Below are positions 46,981-56,554 of a DNA stretch of 64,000 nucleotides, piece after piece. Within the stretch, counting starts at the first letter, position 1. Each line of letters starts with the position of its first letter. This stretch comes from Roseburia zhanii (GTDB lineage Bacteria > Bacillota > Clostridia > Lachnospirales > Lachnospiraceae). The notes under the pieces were generated by a model. The model had not been told where the DNA came from. It was given only the letters and a program-made list of their open reading frames with translations, and did not search any database. The stretch spans positions 124,001 to 188,000 of the forward strand of contig NZ_JACOPH010000004.1 in the NCBI RefSeq assembly GCF_014287635.1. Direction: 5' to 3'. The translations under genes were made by a program, and so were the position numbers.

Positions 46981-47721
46981 CTATTCCGATATTCTGTTTC
47001 CTTCCCAGTGGTTTACCCACCAAAAATAGTATACCATACTAATCCCTGTAAATATTAAGCAACCTGGTATGAATGACAACCATTCACCTACACTAGTTTC
47101 TCCCAATACAGATTGCAGATAAGTATATGGTACTCTACCCGTCCAGCAGACAAATACATATTTCCACACATAATCTCCAAGTCCGGTAAGCATCAATGCA
47201 CTAATTAGTCCTGATATAATCCCTGCTCCAATGGATACCCCTTTTCCAAACTGAAAAGCCAGAATCAGCTGCCACAGATAAAGTGGAACACTGCTTCCCC
47301 ACAGCAGCAATGCTGCAAATATACATCCTTTCATGATTTCGATATCGCTTGATGCGATTCTTCCAAATCCAATTCCGAATATGATTGCTGTCAATAGGAT
47401 AGAGCACAGACACAAAACCAGTAGCATCAACAGTTTCGATAAAAATGCTGCAGGTTTATCCGGTAAAGACAACAGATTTTGAAAATCACCTGCATTTTGT
47501 TCCTGTTCCATCACACTTGCTGTAAAAATTCCAATAAGTACCGGAAGTCCTGCTCCTATTGCCTGATAAAATGCAATCACTTTCATATTTTCATTCCATG
47601 GTGAAAAAAAGTAATATATTAAAAATATAACGCTGGTTATAATCGGAATCAGTAAGTGTGCCAGAATCACAGATGTTCCTTTCATCTTTCGCAAGTCTGC
47701 GTTAAGAGATCTTCCAATCAT
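46981..47721 (-). CDS. Lantibiotic-immunity ABC transporter permease, LanG/MutG-like
   Basis: 246 residues, six hydrophobic segments, starting RSLNADLRKMKGTSVILAHL, a pattern of the MutG family. It contains the EQEQNAGDFQNLLSLPDKPA cytoplasmic loop typical of these permeases. One base separates it from the E permease, and it precedes the response regulator, giving order F-E-G-R-K. Confidence 0.87.
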   Translation of the reverse strand: MIGRSLNADLRKMKGTSVILAHLLIPIITSVIFLIYYFFSPWNENMKVIAFYQAIGAGLPVLIGIFTASVMEQEQNAGDFQNLLSLPDKPAAFLSKLLMLLVLCLCSILLTAIIFGIGFGRIASSDIEIMKGCIFAALLLWGSSVPLYLWQLILAFQFGKGVSIGAGIISGLISALMLTGLGDYVWKYVFVCWTGRVPYTYLQSVLGETSVGEWLSFIPGCLIFTGISMVYYFWWVNHWEGNRISE

Positions 47722-47722
47722 C

Positions 47723-48463
47723 TTATTTCACCTCTCTTCTCTCAAACCATTTCAAAAACAGAACCGTTACAAAAACAAACCAGATGATTGAGAGACACAT
47801 TCCCGGAACAATGACTCCCGTATCCAAAAGAGGATTCCCTGCTTCTGCGGCAAGTCCATTTGGTAAAACATGAAGCAACGGGCACATCATTCGCATAGGG
47901 ATTGCAGAAACAAGTACATACCAGATTCTGGTTTGTGATATTACCACACCGCTGACGGTAATAAATAGGCAGACGAACAGGTTTACAATCATTCCAAATC
48001 GTTCACTTAAAAATAAAGCTACCGGAATCTCCCATAACTCAGAAACCGTCAGAAACAATACTGCAATCAACGCTCCTTTCACTGGAACATGTGTCGTTAG
48101 AAGAAAGCCTCCAAGCGTTGCTCCTGCAAACACAATTACATTGGAAAACAGAATCATGCACCCAATATAAATAATTTTCCCCAGCAACAATTTCCTTCTG
48201 TCTGTGGGAATAGTCGTTAAATGATAGTATTTTATCTTTTTCTCCTGCGCCACAGAAAGATAACAAAATAGAGCAATCATCCCCGGCAGCAAAAGTGTAT
48301 ACCACCAGTTCCAAACACTTTCTGCATAAGCATTTGTCATCCCAAGAGTAAATATAAATGCCATGACAAATGTAAGAAGAGGAAATCCCCAGATAAACTT
48401 TTTTCGCATGGTTCTTTTGGCTTTTTGATGTTCTGCTTTTATAATATTAACCATGGATTTCAC
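47723..48463 (-). CDS. Lantibiotic-immunity ABC transporter permease, LanE/MutE-like
   Basis: 246 residues with six hydrophobic segments. It begins IIKAEHQKAKRTMRKKFIW and has the AQEKKIKYYHLTTIPTDRRK loop, as in EpiE/MutE-family permeases. The start overlaps the ATPase gene by 17 bases. With the G permease and the ATPase it should expel membrane-bound lantibiotics. Confidence 0.88.
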   Translation of the reverse strand: MKSMVNIIKAEHQKAKRTMRKKFIWGFPLLTFVMAFIFTLGMTNAYAESVWNWWYTLLLPGMIALFCYLSVAQEKKIKYYHLTTIPTDRRKLLLGKIIYIGCMILFSNVIVFAGATLGGFLLTTHVPVKGALIAVLFLTVSELWEIPVALFLSERFGMIVNLFVCLFITVSGVVISQTRIWYVLVSAIPMRMMCPLLHVLPNGLAAEAGNPLLDTGVIVPGMCLSIIWFVFVTVLFLKWFERREVK

Positions 48464-49160
48464 CTGCTTTCTGGTTTTTTCTTACCACATTCATAAACAA
48501 ATCTTCAAGATTATCTCCCTGCTTTAATGCTCCTTCGTATCCTAAGATTCCACCTGAAATAATCCCGACTTTATCTGCAAGTAACTGTACCTCTGAGAGA
48601 ATATGACTGGAGAGAATTACAGTGATTCCCTGTTCCGGAAAAGACCGGATCAGCTCTCGTAATTCCTCGATGCCTATTGGATCTAATCCATTCGTAGGTT
48701 CATCCAATATCAAAAGTTCCGGTTCTCCAAGCAATGCCATTGCAATGCCTAGTCTTTGCTTCATCCCCAAAGAAAACTGTCCTGCTTTCTTCTTTCCGGT
48801 GTTTGTAAGTGATACAATCTGCAAGACCTCATCAATTCTGTTTTCATCTGTACCAAGCAATAATTGTCTTACCTTCAAATTCTCTCTGGCGGAAAGATTT
48901 TCATAAATAGGCGGATTTTCAATTAATGCTCCTATTTTTGATAAATCTTTCCTATCCAAAAGTTTTCCATCAAAGTAAATCTTTCCTGCAGTTGGTTTCA
49001 TCATACCGGTCAGCATTTTCAATGTGGTAGATTTACCAGCGCCATTCGGTCCAAGCAGTCCATAAATCTGTCCCTTTTCGATATTAAGTGAAACATTATT
49101 TACCGCTTTCTGTTTTCTAAAATATTTACATAGATTTTGTGTCTGTAACATCATTTCCAT
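48447..49160 (-). CDS. Lantibiotic-immunity ABC transporter ATPase, LanF-like
   Basis: 237 residues. Walker A GPNGAGKST, Q-loop region GALIENPPIYENLSA with the E in place of Q typical of the LanF/BcrA group, signature FSLGMKQRLGIAMAL, Walker B LLILDEPTNGLDPIG, and ILSSHILSEV. First gene of the F-E-G-R-K operon. No structural lantibiotic or modification gene is nearby, so this is a defence rather than producer self-immunity set (compare CprABC of Clostridioides). Confidence 0.93.
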   Translation of the reverse strand: MEMMLQTQNLCKYFRKQKAVNNVSLNIEKGQIYGLLGPNGAGKSTTLKMLTGMMKPTAGKIYFDGKLLDRKDLSKIGALIENPPIYENLSARENLKVRQLLLGTDENRIDEVLQIVSLTNTGKKKAGQFSLGMKQRLGIAMALLGEPELLILDEPTNGLDPIGIEELRELIRSFPEQGITVILSSHILSEVQLLADKVGIISGGILGYEGALKQGDNLEDLFMNVVRKNQKAGEIHG

Positions 49161-49238
49161 CTTTACTATCCTTCCTTCTATATTTCATTTCTTACTGAAA
49201 TATAACCTAACAGAAAAAAATAAAGATTTGATGAAGAT

Positions 49239-49427
49239 TTATTCCCGTATGGAATAAACCATCAATTGAATATCATTATCAGAACTCGGCTTTCCACTGA
49301 AATCAGCAAAGCTGTTACAAATACGAAGTCCTAATTTACAGAATATCTCCGTGATTTCATCCAAACTATATAACCTTATAGGATTTCCTTCTTTCAAAAA
49401 GAAAGCGAATACCATTTCATGATGATC
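49239..49427 (-). pseudogene. SAM-dependent methyltransferase, C-terminal remnant
   Basis: The frame encodes VFAFFLKEGNPIRLYSLDEI, CKLGLRICNSFADFSG and NDIQLMVYSIRE, resembling the last ~55 residues of class I methyltransferases. The SAM-binding part is missing. The upstream end merges with the hsdS terminator. 49161-49238 shows nothing else but the F-E-G-R-K promoter. Confidence 0.55.
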
Positions 49428-49441
49428 TTCGCTTTCTTTTT
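49396..49441 (-). terminator. Terminator of the methylase/specificity operon
   Basis: AAAAAGAAAGCGAA (minus strand, right after the hsdS stop) pairs perfectly over 14 bases with TTCGCTTTCTTTTT around an 18-base loop. Confidence 0.82.
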
Positions 49442-50902
49442 TTACTCAAAATATTTTTTATAAAACTTTTCTGATTCTAAATTATCATTTTTTATATCTT
49501 CGCAAACCTTTTTTAATAACTCCTTGCATTTTATCAAGAAATTATTTAATTGATAAATCCCTGCTTCCATAAGGTTTTCTTTATCAAAAACTACCGGATT
49601 TAATTGGATTTTATTATCATATATCTTTGCTAATTTCTTCTGAAAAGCTTCATCTACACAAGGAATAATAATATTATTCCAATATCCCACAGCGAAACTT
49701 CCACCATTTGCGCCCACAGACATCTTTGTTAGTATCCCTTTATGTCTCATGTAATTCAAATATAATCCCAAAAATATGCTTTTGATAATATCAGTTTGAT
49801 TATCTATTGGATATAGCATCGTCCCATGAATGTTTGTTGTAAACTTCATTGAATCATCACATACAACAAATGTTTTTCCAATTGTTCCTTCAGATGAAAA
49901 CAATATATACTTTTCACTCAAAAACCATACGGGTATTCTCGCTCCTAAATATGTAACTTTTTCTACAAATCCTGCATCAGATATATCACTTGGGTAGATT
50001 AAAACATTGTACCCTTTTCTATAATTTTCTGTTTGAATCGAACGCCCTAAATCTCTAACTTGTAAACTAGGTCCTCTTTTTGTCCTAAAGCCAAATCCTT
50101 CCAAATCTGTATAACCATTCTTGTAATTTTCAATGTTCTTCTGCCACTGATATACTTCTTTTGAGTAAATACCAGAATCCAGTCTTGATTTTTCTGTCAA
50201 TTTTTTAATTGACGGATTTTGATATGGATATTCCCTTACAAGCAATTCTGAATCTATCATTTCTTCGGTCTGTCTCATTTTCATATTACATATATATTCT
50301 GTATAAGCAATATTTTTAATCAGATTTTCATAAAGACTAAATATCCAATCTTCAAAACATATTGGAATTCTACAATTAAGCAATAAATCTCTTGAATGCC
50401 TTATTGTTGACCCTTTAGGTGTAAGCGTATTTAATTGCTCTCTGAAATAATCATCTCTAATAAATCCCATTACATAATATTTGTATTTTTCATTTTTAAA
50501 ATTTAGTTTCACAATCCCTGATGAATATACTGCTTTTTCATTTACTCCTAAATATAAACAGCAATCTCCTATATTCGCATCCGTACAAAAAAGCACATCT
50601 TCATTTTCAACAGTACATGCATCATAATAATTAGGATTTAAGTATATATATTTTTCTTTATCATTTGAAAATCTAATATTATCTATGCAACTATTTCTCA
50701 AAAAAATCTGATTTGACTTTTCAACATATGCTGTACTTCCTGGTTCAATTCCTCGTTCAAATGGAACATCTTTCAAAAAAAACGACAAATATTCTTCATT
50801 AGTATTCTGGATTTTAAGTTCCTTATAATTATTAGGAGATAATGATTCAATTTCTCTTATTCTTGATATTTTTACCTCTTTAGGTGCTATTAATTCATGC
50901 AT
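49442..50902 (-). CDS. hsdS: Type I-like restriction specificity subunit
   Basis: 486 residues with two target-recognition halves. The first ends near FIRDDYFREQLNTLTPKGSTIRHSRDLL in pieces, and the second with VGANGGSFAVGYWNNIIIPC; each is followed by a helical spacer. The motif 'G-x-T-I-R' followed by LLNCRIPICF is typical of HsdS repeats. It lies 7 bases after the methylase gene. It should direct the neighbouring methylase (and its nuclease part, if active) to a bipartite DNA site. Confidence 0.86.
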   Translation of the reverse strand: MHELIAPKEVKISRIREIESLSPNNYKELKIQNTNEEYLSFFLKDVPFERGIEPGSTAYVEKSNQIFLRNSCIDNIRFSNDKEKYIYLNPNYYDACTVENEDVLFCTDANIGDCCLYLGVNEKAVYSSGIVKLNFKNEKYKYYVMGFIRDDYFREQLNTLTPKGSTIRHSRDLLLNCRIPICFEDWIFSLYENLIKNIAYTEYICNMKMRQTEEMIDSELLVREYPYQNPSIKKLTEKSRLDSGIYSKEVYQWQKNIENYKNGYTDLEGFGFRTKRGPSLQVRDLGRSIQTENYRKGYNVLIYPSDISDAGFVEKVTYLGARIPVWFLSEKYILFSSEGTIGKTFVVCDDSMKFTTNIHGTMLYPIDNQTDIIKSIFLGLYLNYMRHKGILTKMSVGANGGSFAVGYWNNIIIPCVDEAFQKKLAKIYDNKIQLNPVVFDKENLMEAGIYQLNNFLIKCKELLKKVCEDIKNDNLESEKFYKKYFE

Positions 50903-50909
50903 AACATTA

Positions 50910-53045
50910 TTACTCCAAAAACAATTTTTTTAGTTCAATTTCTTGATTTATACACCACTCTTTGAATTCTTTAATAATTTGGGAGAAATCCTCATCCAAT
51001 ATAGATTCACCTTGGTCATTTGTAATAGTTTCAAATGTATCTGGATTCAATTTATAATCATTATCAAACTTCACTGTTCGTTGTGATGGTTTTTTCTTAT
51101 ATCCAACTTTGTGAATGTCGCGTGTAAAGACACTATAATCATCTGAAACAAGCTTTTGTAATCGCTCTTTGGAAGGCTTATAGCCTACTAGAATTGTCGT
51201 ATTTACACCTGTTTCAGCAAATACATTCTCTGGCAAATCGAACAGCGCTACCACACGTATTTTCTCCATAACCCAATCTCGTGCAAAAGCCCATGTATTA
51301 TTTGACATAATTGCATTGCTTAATACAATTGCAAATCTCCCGCCTTCTTTTATTTGCCTTATTGCATTTTCCAGAAATACAACCCCTTTATCCAACCCTG
51401 CCTTTGGATTTGTCTCTGTATACCTGTCGTATAGTTCATATAATTTTGCTACTTCCACATCATGCGAATTTGACAAGTCCAAACTTCTATTTTTCCCAAA
51501 AGGGGGATTTGTTAATATAACATCATATTCCATCAACTCAGTTTCGTCATACCATTTATTCCATTCGCCGCTTGAATGAATCGCATTATCAAGCAACGCA
51601 ACCTTTTTATCAGTTGTTAATTTTTGTGTAATGCTTCCATATTCTGGCATATATTTAATAACTGCATTACCATCTCCATTCAACAACATATTCAATTGAG
51701 CCAAAACTGTCATATTATAATCATTATCAAATCCGTATAACTGACAATCATCAAGCTTCATATCTGCATTGATATAACTTTTCGAAAGAAAATCTGCAAT
51801 CCCACAACAAGGGTCACAAATAGTTTCACCAGCCTTTGGATTAACTATCTTAACTATAAAATCAATAATAGGTAACGGTGTTAAAAACTGTCCCTTTTCA
51901 TCCTTTTGAAATTTCGTTGCAAAATTATAAAAAATCAACTGATACAAGTCATTATTGCTTGACCTAACAAAAGAATAGTCTTGAAATTGTTTTACAATTT
52001 CATTAGCAACTTTTACATGTTTTTCCCTTTCCCATTTAATATTATTGTCTCCCAGAATATTACTATAATAAATTTTTGCTTCTTTATACAAATTCTTCAT
52101 TCTCTCAACAAAGTTCTGTACTTCCCTTTTGTTTAGCGTACCAGTATAATATTCATCATCATTTATGTAAAACTTTAAAGTTCCACCATGGTCTTGCCTT
52201 TGCTTCTCATCATATATTTTCATCGCAATAAGTTGAATCAAAATCATGTATCCTTCTTCATTCGATAAACTTACTGAATCCAATACCCTCATAATAGAAT
52301 TCAAAGCATTTTTCATATTATCATCCTGAATAGTATAGACAATATCCAAATCTTCGATATGCATACTACTTCTATCATTTTTTGAAGGATTTCTTAAAAT
52401 TTTAACTATATTGTCCAAAGAAGGAATAGAATAATAAGGGTCTGTAATTTCTAATTGATATTGCTCTAGTATTTTCTGGCTATTAGGAAAACTCAAACTG
52501 TTATCAAACCTTGTTATCTCATCCTTTATTTTCTTAAACAAGAATAATCTACCTGTATCATAGTAAATACCCAATACAAAAGGATTTTCTGGTTCTTTTA
52601 TTGATGCTCTTATTTGCGAACTAAATACTTGTTCAATGCTTTTATCATTTCTCTTATACTCAATTACACCAATTGCTAGTTCTCTTACCTTTTTCAATGA
52701 AACAACATCTTTAGGATTTGCTCGATAATTTCTGTAATAATCTATCCATGCAATATCGGAAAATATAACAGAGTCAATTTTTATCGGTGCTGAATGTATA
52801 TTACCTTTTGGAAAATATATCTCAGCTCCAATATAATCACGACTCGGTATCTTTCCAGAACTAATTAAGCTATATATAAATTCCCATTTGTAGTACTCCT
52901 CATTAGGATTTCCATTTACATCTTTAATCGAAATATTTTCAACAAAAGTACCATCTACTGTACATAAAGACTTTGGTAATACTTCTTTTCCTCTAAATTC
53001 ATTATTGTAATTTATTCTTGCCTGTGAAAAATCCATCTCACACAT
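50910..53045 (-). CDS. N6-adenine DNA methyltransferase with nuclease-like N-terminus (BcgI-like layout)
   Basis: 711 residues from ATG 53045; the ATG at 53036 has better spacing to GGAGG. Residues ~80-185 form an HsdR-N-like domain with Asp97/Asp102 and VIEYKR (Glu129-x-Lys131), a plausible PD-(D/E)xK nuclease site. The MTase domain starts with KGQFLTP (~385), motif I DPCCGIADFL (~411) and motif IV NPPFGKNRS. With the separate specificity subunit and no HsdR in the window this looks like a fused restriction-modification subunit, as in BcgI-type systems. A plain HsdM is the alternative. The ~340-residue central region is helical. Confidence 0.8.
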   Translation of the reverse strand: MCEMDFSQARINYNNEFRGKEVLPKSLCTVDGTFVENISIKDVNGNPNEEYYKWEFIYSLISSGKIPSRDYIGAEIYFPKGNIHSAPIKIDSVIFSDIAWIDYYRNYRANPKDVVSLKKVRELAIGVIEYKRNDKSIEQVFSSQIRASIKEPENPFVLGIYYDTGRLFLFKKIKDEITRFDNSLSFPNSQKILEQYQLEITDPYYSIPSLDNIVKILRNPSKNDRSSMHIEDLDIVYTIQDDNMKNALNSIMRVLDSVSLSNEEGYMILIQLIAMKIYDEKQRQDHGGTLKFYINDDEYYTGTLNKREVQNFVERMKNLYKEAKIYYSNILGDNNIKWEREKHVKVANEIVKQFQDYSFVRSSNNDLYQLIFYNFATKFQKDEKGQFLTPLPIIDFIVKIVNPKAGETICDPCCGIADFLSKSYINADMKLDDCQLYGFDNDYNMTVLAQLNMLLNGDGNAVIKYMPEYGSITQKLTTDKKVALLDNAIHSSGEWNKWYDETELMEYDVILTNPPFGKNRSLDLSNSHDVEVAKLYELYDRYTETNPKAGLDKGVVFLENAIRQIKEGGRFAIVLSNAIMSNNTWAFARDWVMEKIRVVALFDLPENVFAETGVNTTILVGYKPSKERLQKLVSDDYSVFTRDIHKVGYKKKPSQRTVKFDNDYKLNPDTFETITNDQGESILDEDFSQIIKEFKEWCINQEIELKKLFLE

Positions 53046-53053
53046 TCCTCCTG

Positions 53054-53221
53054 CTATTTATCCCTATTTTCTTCTTTTTGAATAATTCTGTTTGATTCAA
53101 TTAATGCAGTTCTTCTTACAAACTCGCTATAAGAAGCATATGCTTCTAACCGAGCTGCCTTCTTCAATTTTTCTAATTCTTCCCCGCTAACCCTAATACT
53201 CATTGAATATGTTTTGTTCAT
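53054..53221 (-). CDS. Small ribbon-helix-helix protein
   Basis: 55 codons with TAGGAGGG just upstream of ATG 53221. MNKTYSMSIRVSGEELEKLK and AYASYSEFVRRTAL fit the beta strand-helix-helix of RHH DNA-binding (antitoxin/MobC-like) proteins. It lies 8-9 bases upstream of the methylase gene, so it may autoregulate the restriction-modification operon. Confidence 0.7.
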   Translation of the reverse strand: MNKTYSMSIRVSGEELEKLKKAARLEAYASYSEFVRRTALIESNRIIQKEENRDK

Positions 53222-53287
53222 ATTTAAGCCCTCCTAGAAAAATTATAAAATCTGCGTGGAGCATTTACAATACAAATATCCACGTTT

Positions 53288-53327
53288 TTTCAAAAAAATA
53301 GAACCCCATGCAAAATGGAGTTCTATT
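53288..53327 (-). terminator. Terminator of lysS (island-borne)
   Basis: Minus strand: AATAGAACTCCAT pairs with ATGGGGTTCTATT (one G-U) around TTTGC, followed by TTTTTG. It lies 72 bases after the lysS stop. Confidence 0.85.
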
Positions 53328-53399
53328 GAACGTGTTCTCTTATCTTTGGTCATAAATTAGCCATAGGATTTAGTTTATTATGCTATATCACTAACTAAT

Positions 53400-55358
53400 T
53401 TAGTAAAGTTTTGCACCAGCTGGGATATGATTATCAACCATAATAAGATGAAGTTCTTCATCCTCTGAATCTTTAAGATTATTTACTGCCGAAAGTAACA
53501 TACCACAAGATTCAATTCCCATCATTGCTCTAGGTGGAAGGTTTGTAATAGCAATAAGTGTCTTTCCAACTAATTCTTCTGGTTCATAATATGCATGAAT
53601 ACCAGAAAGAATTGTTCTATCTACACCTGTACCATCATCAAGAGTAAATTGTAAAAGCTTTTTGCTCTTTGGTACTGCTACACATTCCTTAACCTTAACT
53701 GCTCTAAAATCTGATTTTGAAAATGTATCAAAGTCAACTGTTTCCTCAAACAATGGTTCAATCTTTACATTTGAGAAATCAATCTTCTCCTCAACGGTCG
53801 CAATCTGGTCGCAATTCTCTGTCGAATCACTCTTAGATGCCTTATTTTCCTTGCTTCCGCCGTCTAATGACTTCATCGTCGGGAACAGGATCACATCCCT
53901 GATCGCCGGTGAATCTGTCATCAGCATTGCCATACGGTCGATTCCGTAACCGATACCACCTGTCGGCGGCATACCTACGCTGAGTGCATTTAAGAAATCT
54001 TCATCTGTATGATTTGCTTCTTCATCGCCTGCTGCAAAAAGTTTTTCCTGTGCCTCAAAGCGGGCTCTCTGGTCAATCGGATCGTTTAACTCTGAATAAG
54101 CATTTGCCATTTCCCATCCATTCATAAAGAACTCGAAACGCTCTACATAGTCAGGGTTGTCCGGTTTTCTCTTAGTCAGCGGGGAGATTTCTACCGGATG
54201 ATCCATGATAAATGTCGGCTGGATCAGGTGCTCCTCTACAAATTCTTCAAAGAACAGATTTAAGATATCACCTTTTTCATGGTGTGCTTCATATTCCACA
54301 TGATGCTCATCTGCTAATTTCTTAGCTTCATCTGTGGTATGGATCTCGTTAAAATCAACGTTTGCGTATTTTTTAACGGCATCTACCATTGTGATACGTT
54401 CAAATGGCTTTGACAGATCCATTTCGTGTTCACCATATTTTAACACTAAAGAACCATTTACTTCCTGTGCTACATAGCGGTAAAGATTCTCTGTCAGATC
54501 CATCATGCCGTGGTAATCTGTATATGCCTGATATAATTCCATCAATGTAAATTCCGGATTATGTCTGGTATCTGTACCTTCGTTACGGAATACACGCCCA
54601 ATCTCATATACACGCTCTAAACCGCCAACGATCAGTCGTTTCAGATATAACTCTAAGGAAATACGAAGTTTTACATCTTCATTTAATGCATTGAAATGTG
54701 TTTCAAATGGTCTTGCTGCTGCACCACCTGCATTTGCTACAAGCATCGGTGTTTCCACTTCGATAAAATTCTGTTCATCTAAGAATCTGCGGATACTGCT
54801 GATGATCTTTGAACGTTTGATCATAGTTTCTTTTACATCTGCGTTCATAATCAGATCAACGTATCTCTGACGATAACGGGTATCTGTATCTGTCAGACCA
54901 TGGAATTTCTCCGGAAGGATCTGTAAGCTTTTTGAAAGCAGTGTTACAGCAGATGCATGAATGGAGATTTCTCCTGTTTTAGTCTTGAATACTTCTCCTG
55001 TAATTCCTAAAATATCACCTACATCATATTTCTTAAAATCTTTGTAAGAATCTTCTCCAATACTGTCCCTTGCTACATATGCCTGAATACTTCCCTGTAC
55101 GTCCTGCACGTTACAGAAAGATGCTTTTCCCATAACACGTTTAAACATCATACGTCCTGCTATGGTAACGGTCTTGCCTTCTAATTCTTCAAAATGATCT
55201 TTAATCTCGATACTATGATGTGTCACATCAAATTTTGTGATCTTAAATGGGTCTTTGCCGTTTTCCTGCAACTCTGCAAGTTTCTCGCGGCGTACCTTTA
55301 AAAGCTGATTGATATCCTGCTGCTGTACATTTTTCTGCTCTGCCATTTTATCCTCCAT
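53400..55358 (-). CDS. lysS: Lysine--tRNA ligase with C-terminal tRNA-binding domain, 3' end replaced by island allele
   Basis: 652 residues. Residues ~1-140 are the OB-fold anticodon-binding domain ([20 protein letters not shown] in pieces). The class II core has motif 2 [17 protein letters not shown] and motif 3 [16 protein letters not shown]. After FPTMKSL, a linker ([18 protein letters not shown]) leads to a ~110-residue Trbp111-like domain. The DNA from 53868 down is more AT-rich than the rest of the gene and has synonymous differences from the displaced copy at 43.9 kb. This shows that the island brought its own in-frame end. Downstream of greA by 9 bases. Confidence 0.96.
   Translation of the reverse strand: MEDKMAEQKNVQQQDINQLLKVRREKLAELQENGKDPFKITKFDVTHHSIEIKDHFEELEGKTVTIAGRMMFKRVMGKASFCNVQDVQGSIQAYVARDSIGEDSYKDFKKYDVGDILGITGEVFKTKTGEISIHASAVTLLSKSLQILPEKFHGLTDTDTRYRQRYVDLIMNADVKETMIKRSKIISSIRRFLDEQNFIEVETPMLVANAGGAAARPFETHFNALNEDVKLRISLELYLKRLIVGGLERVYEIGRVFRNEGTDTRHNPEFTLMELYQAYTDYHGMMDLTENLYRYVAQEVNGSLVLKYGEHEMDLSKPFERITMVDAVKKYANVDFNEIHTTDEAKKLADEHHVEYEAHHEKGDILNLFFEEFVEEHLIQPTFIMDHPVEISPLTKRKPDNPDYVERFEFFMNGWEMANAYSELNDPIDQRARFEAQEKLFAAGDEEANHTDEDFLNALSVGMPPTGGIGYGIDRMAMLMTDSPAIRDVILFPTMKSLDGGSKENKASKSDSTENCDQIATVEEKIDFSNVKIEPLFEETVDFDTFSKSDFRAVKVKECVAVPKSKKLLQFTLDDGTGVDRTILSGIHAYYEPEELVGKTLIAITNLPPRAMMGIESCGMLLSAVNNLKDSEDEELHLIMVDNHIPAGAKLY
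53869..53885. repeat. Right attachment-site repeat of the lysS island
   Basis: GACTTCATCGTCGGGAA, identical to 44323-44339, within the FPTMKS codons of lysS. Base composition changes at this point. Confidence 0.85.
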
Positions 55359-55367
55359 CTGCTATCC

Positions 55368-55847
55368 TTACATGGATCGCTGAATCTCTAATACCTTATA
55401 CTCTAAATCTCCAACCTGTGTTTCTACTTTGACGGTATCTCCGACTTTTGCTCCGATCAGTGCACGTCCTACCGGAGATTCGTTAGAGATCTTTCCTTTT
55501 AAGCTGTTTGCTTCTGTAGAACCAACGATCTTATATTCTAATTCTTCATTAAATTCACAATCTAAAATACGAACGGTACATCCAACGCTGATCTTGTCTA
55601 ATTCTACTTCTTCTTCTACGACAACTTCTGCGTTTTTCAAAATCTTTTCAATGTCTTCGATACGGGCTTCAATATCACGCTGCTCGTCTTTTGCTGCATC
55701 GTATTCTGCATTTTCGGATAAATCTCCCTGTTCTCTGGCTTCTTTGATCTTCTGTGCCACTTCTTTTCGTTTAACAACTTTCAATTCCTGTAACTCATCT
55801 TCGAGTTTTTTAAGTCCCTGATACGTTAAGATATTTTTCTTATCCAT
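55368..55847 (-). CDS. greA: Transcription elongation factor GreA
   Basis: 159 residues. N-terminal coiled coil with the acidic tip (ENAEYDAAKDEQRDIEARI) and a C-terminal FKBP-like domain (NEELEYKIVGSTEAN, SPVGRALIGAKVGDTV). It rescues backtracked RNA polymerase. Directly upstream of lysS in the same operon. Confidence 0.96.
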   Translation of the reverse strand: MDKKNILTYQGLKKLEDELQELKVVKRKEVAQKIKEAREQGDLSENAEYDAAKDEQRDIEARIEDIEKILKNAEVVVEEEVELDKISVGCTVRILDCEFNEELEYKIVGSTEANSLKGKISNESPVGRALIGAKVGDTVKVETQVGDLEYKVLEIQRSM

Positions 55848-55870
55848 GCTGCTATTCTACCCTTCTTTAT

Positions 55871-56554
55871 TTATTCATTCTCGTAAAAAGCCTGCTCGAA
55901 CTTATCATAGCAAGGCTGTTTATGCACCGTTTTTATGTTCTTGACAATCACTGTATTATACCCGATAGGCACTGTAATGTCAAGGTTTCCGGCATCTTCC
56001 CATGGTTTTTTAAAGACCGGGATATAGATTTTTCTGCCGAATTTTATCTCCTCCTGCCGTTCACTTCCTGTTTCAAAATCTAAAATAAGATTTCCTTTGG
56101 TCTCTTCTTCACCTAATACCGCTATTTTTTCAAACGTTTTTGGAAAAAACTCTACGATCAGTCCCTGTTCTTCATACAGCTTTTCCGATATATTTTCAAA
56201 ATATGCAGCACGGTCTGTCAATACGATCAGGCGGTTTAATTCACTACCGATACAACGTATCGCAAGAAGCACGTTTTCTATCTCATAGCCATCGATGACC
56301 ACTAGAACCAGTTTCTCATAAGAAAGTTTCTTTTTCTTTAAAATAGCATCTAGGATTTCTTTTAACTGCGGCAGATATGGATTTTCTTCTTTTTCTGCTT
56401 CTTGCTGTGTTCTGTTTATATTCTCTTTGGACTTTCTCTTTTTAAAATAGGTTAAAATTCTTATTTTTATCCATGATAAAGGCAACAATTCTCTCCCTGA
56501 TACTATGATGTATGCTTCAAATGCTTTATTCAGTATATGAGAGCACCTCGTCAA
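55871..56554 (-). CDS. Uncharacterised protein between dusB and greA
   Basis: 227 residues, soluble. After a basic N-terminal part (KKRKSKENINRTQ) there is a Rossmann-like alternation of strands and helices: KLVLVVIDGYEIENVLLAI, LNRLIVLTDRAAYFENI, EQGLIVEFF, GNLILDFETG. No catalytic motif recognised. The start overlaps dusB by 29 bases and may lie further in. Similar short proteins occur at this locus in Lachnospiraceae. Confidence 0.7.
   Translation of the reverse strand: MTRCSHILNKAFEAYIIVSGRELLPLSWIKIRILTYFKKRKSKENINRTQQEAEKEENPYLPQLKEILDAILKKKKLSYEKLVLVVIDGYEIENVLLAIRCIGSELNRLIVLTDRAAYFENISEKLYEEQGLIVEFFPKTFEKIAVLGEEETKGNLILDFETGSERQEEIKFGRKIYIPVFKKPWEDAGNLDITVPIGYNTVIVKNIKTVHKQPCYDKFEQAFYENE

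Larger units (their letters stand above)
44323..53885. mobile_element. Genomic island integrated in lysS
   Basis: A 9.5-kb segment bounded by a 17-bp direct repeat. At its right end it rebuilds the lysS 3' region with its own allele; at its left end it abuts the displaced original. Cargo: lantibiotic-immunity-type regulators and transporter, a methylase/specificity pair, and a small RHH protein. CTTG repeated every 10 bases (44363, 44373, 44383; 44415, 44425) near the left end may be recombinase arm sites. No integrase, relaxase or replication gene is visible inside, so it is either decayed or mobilised in trans. Confidence 0.8.
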
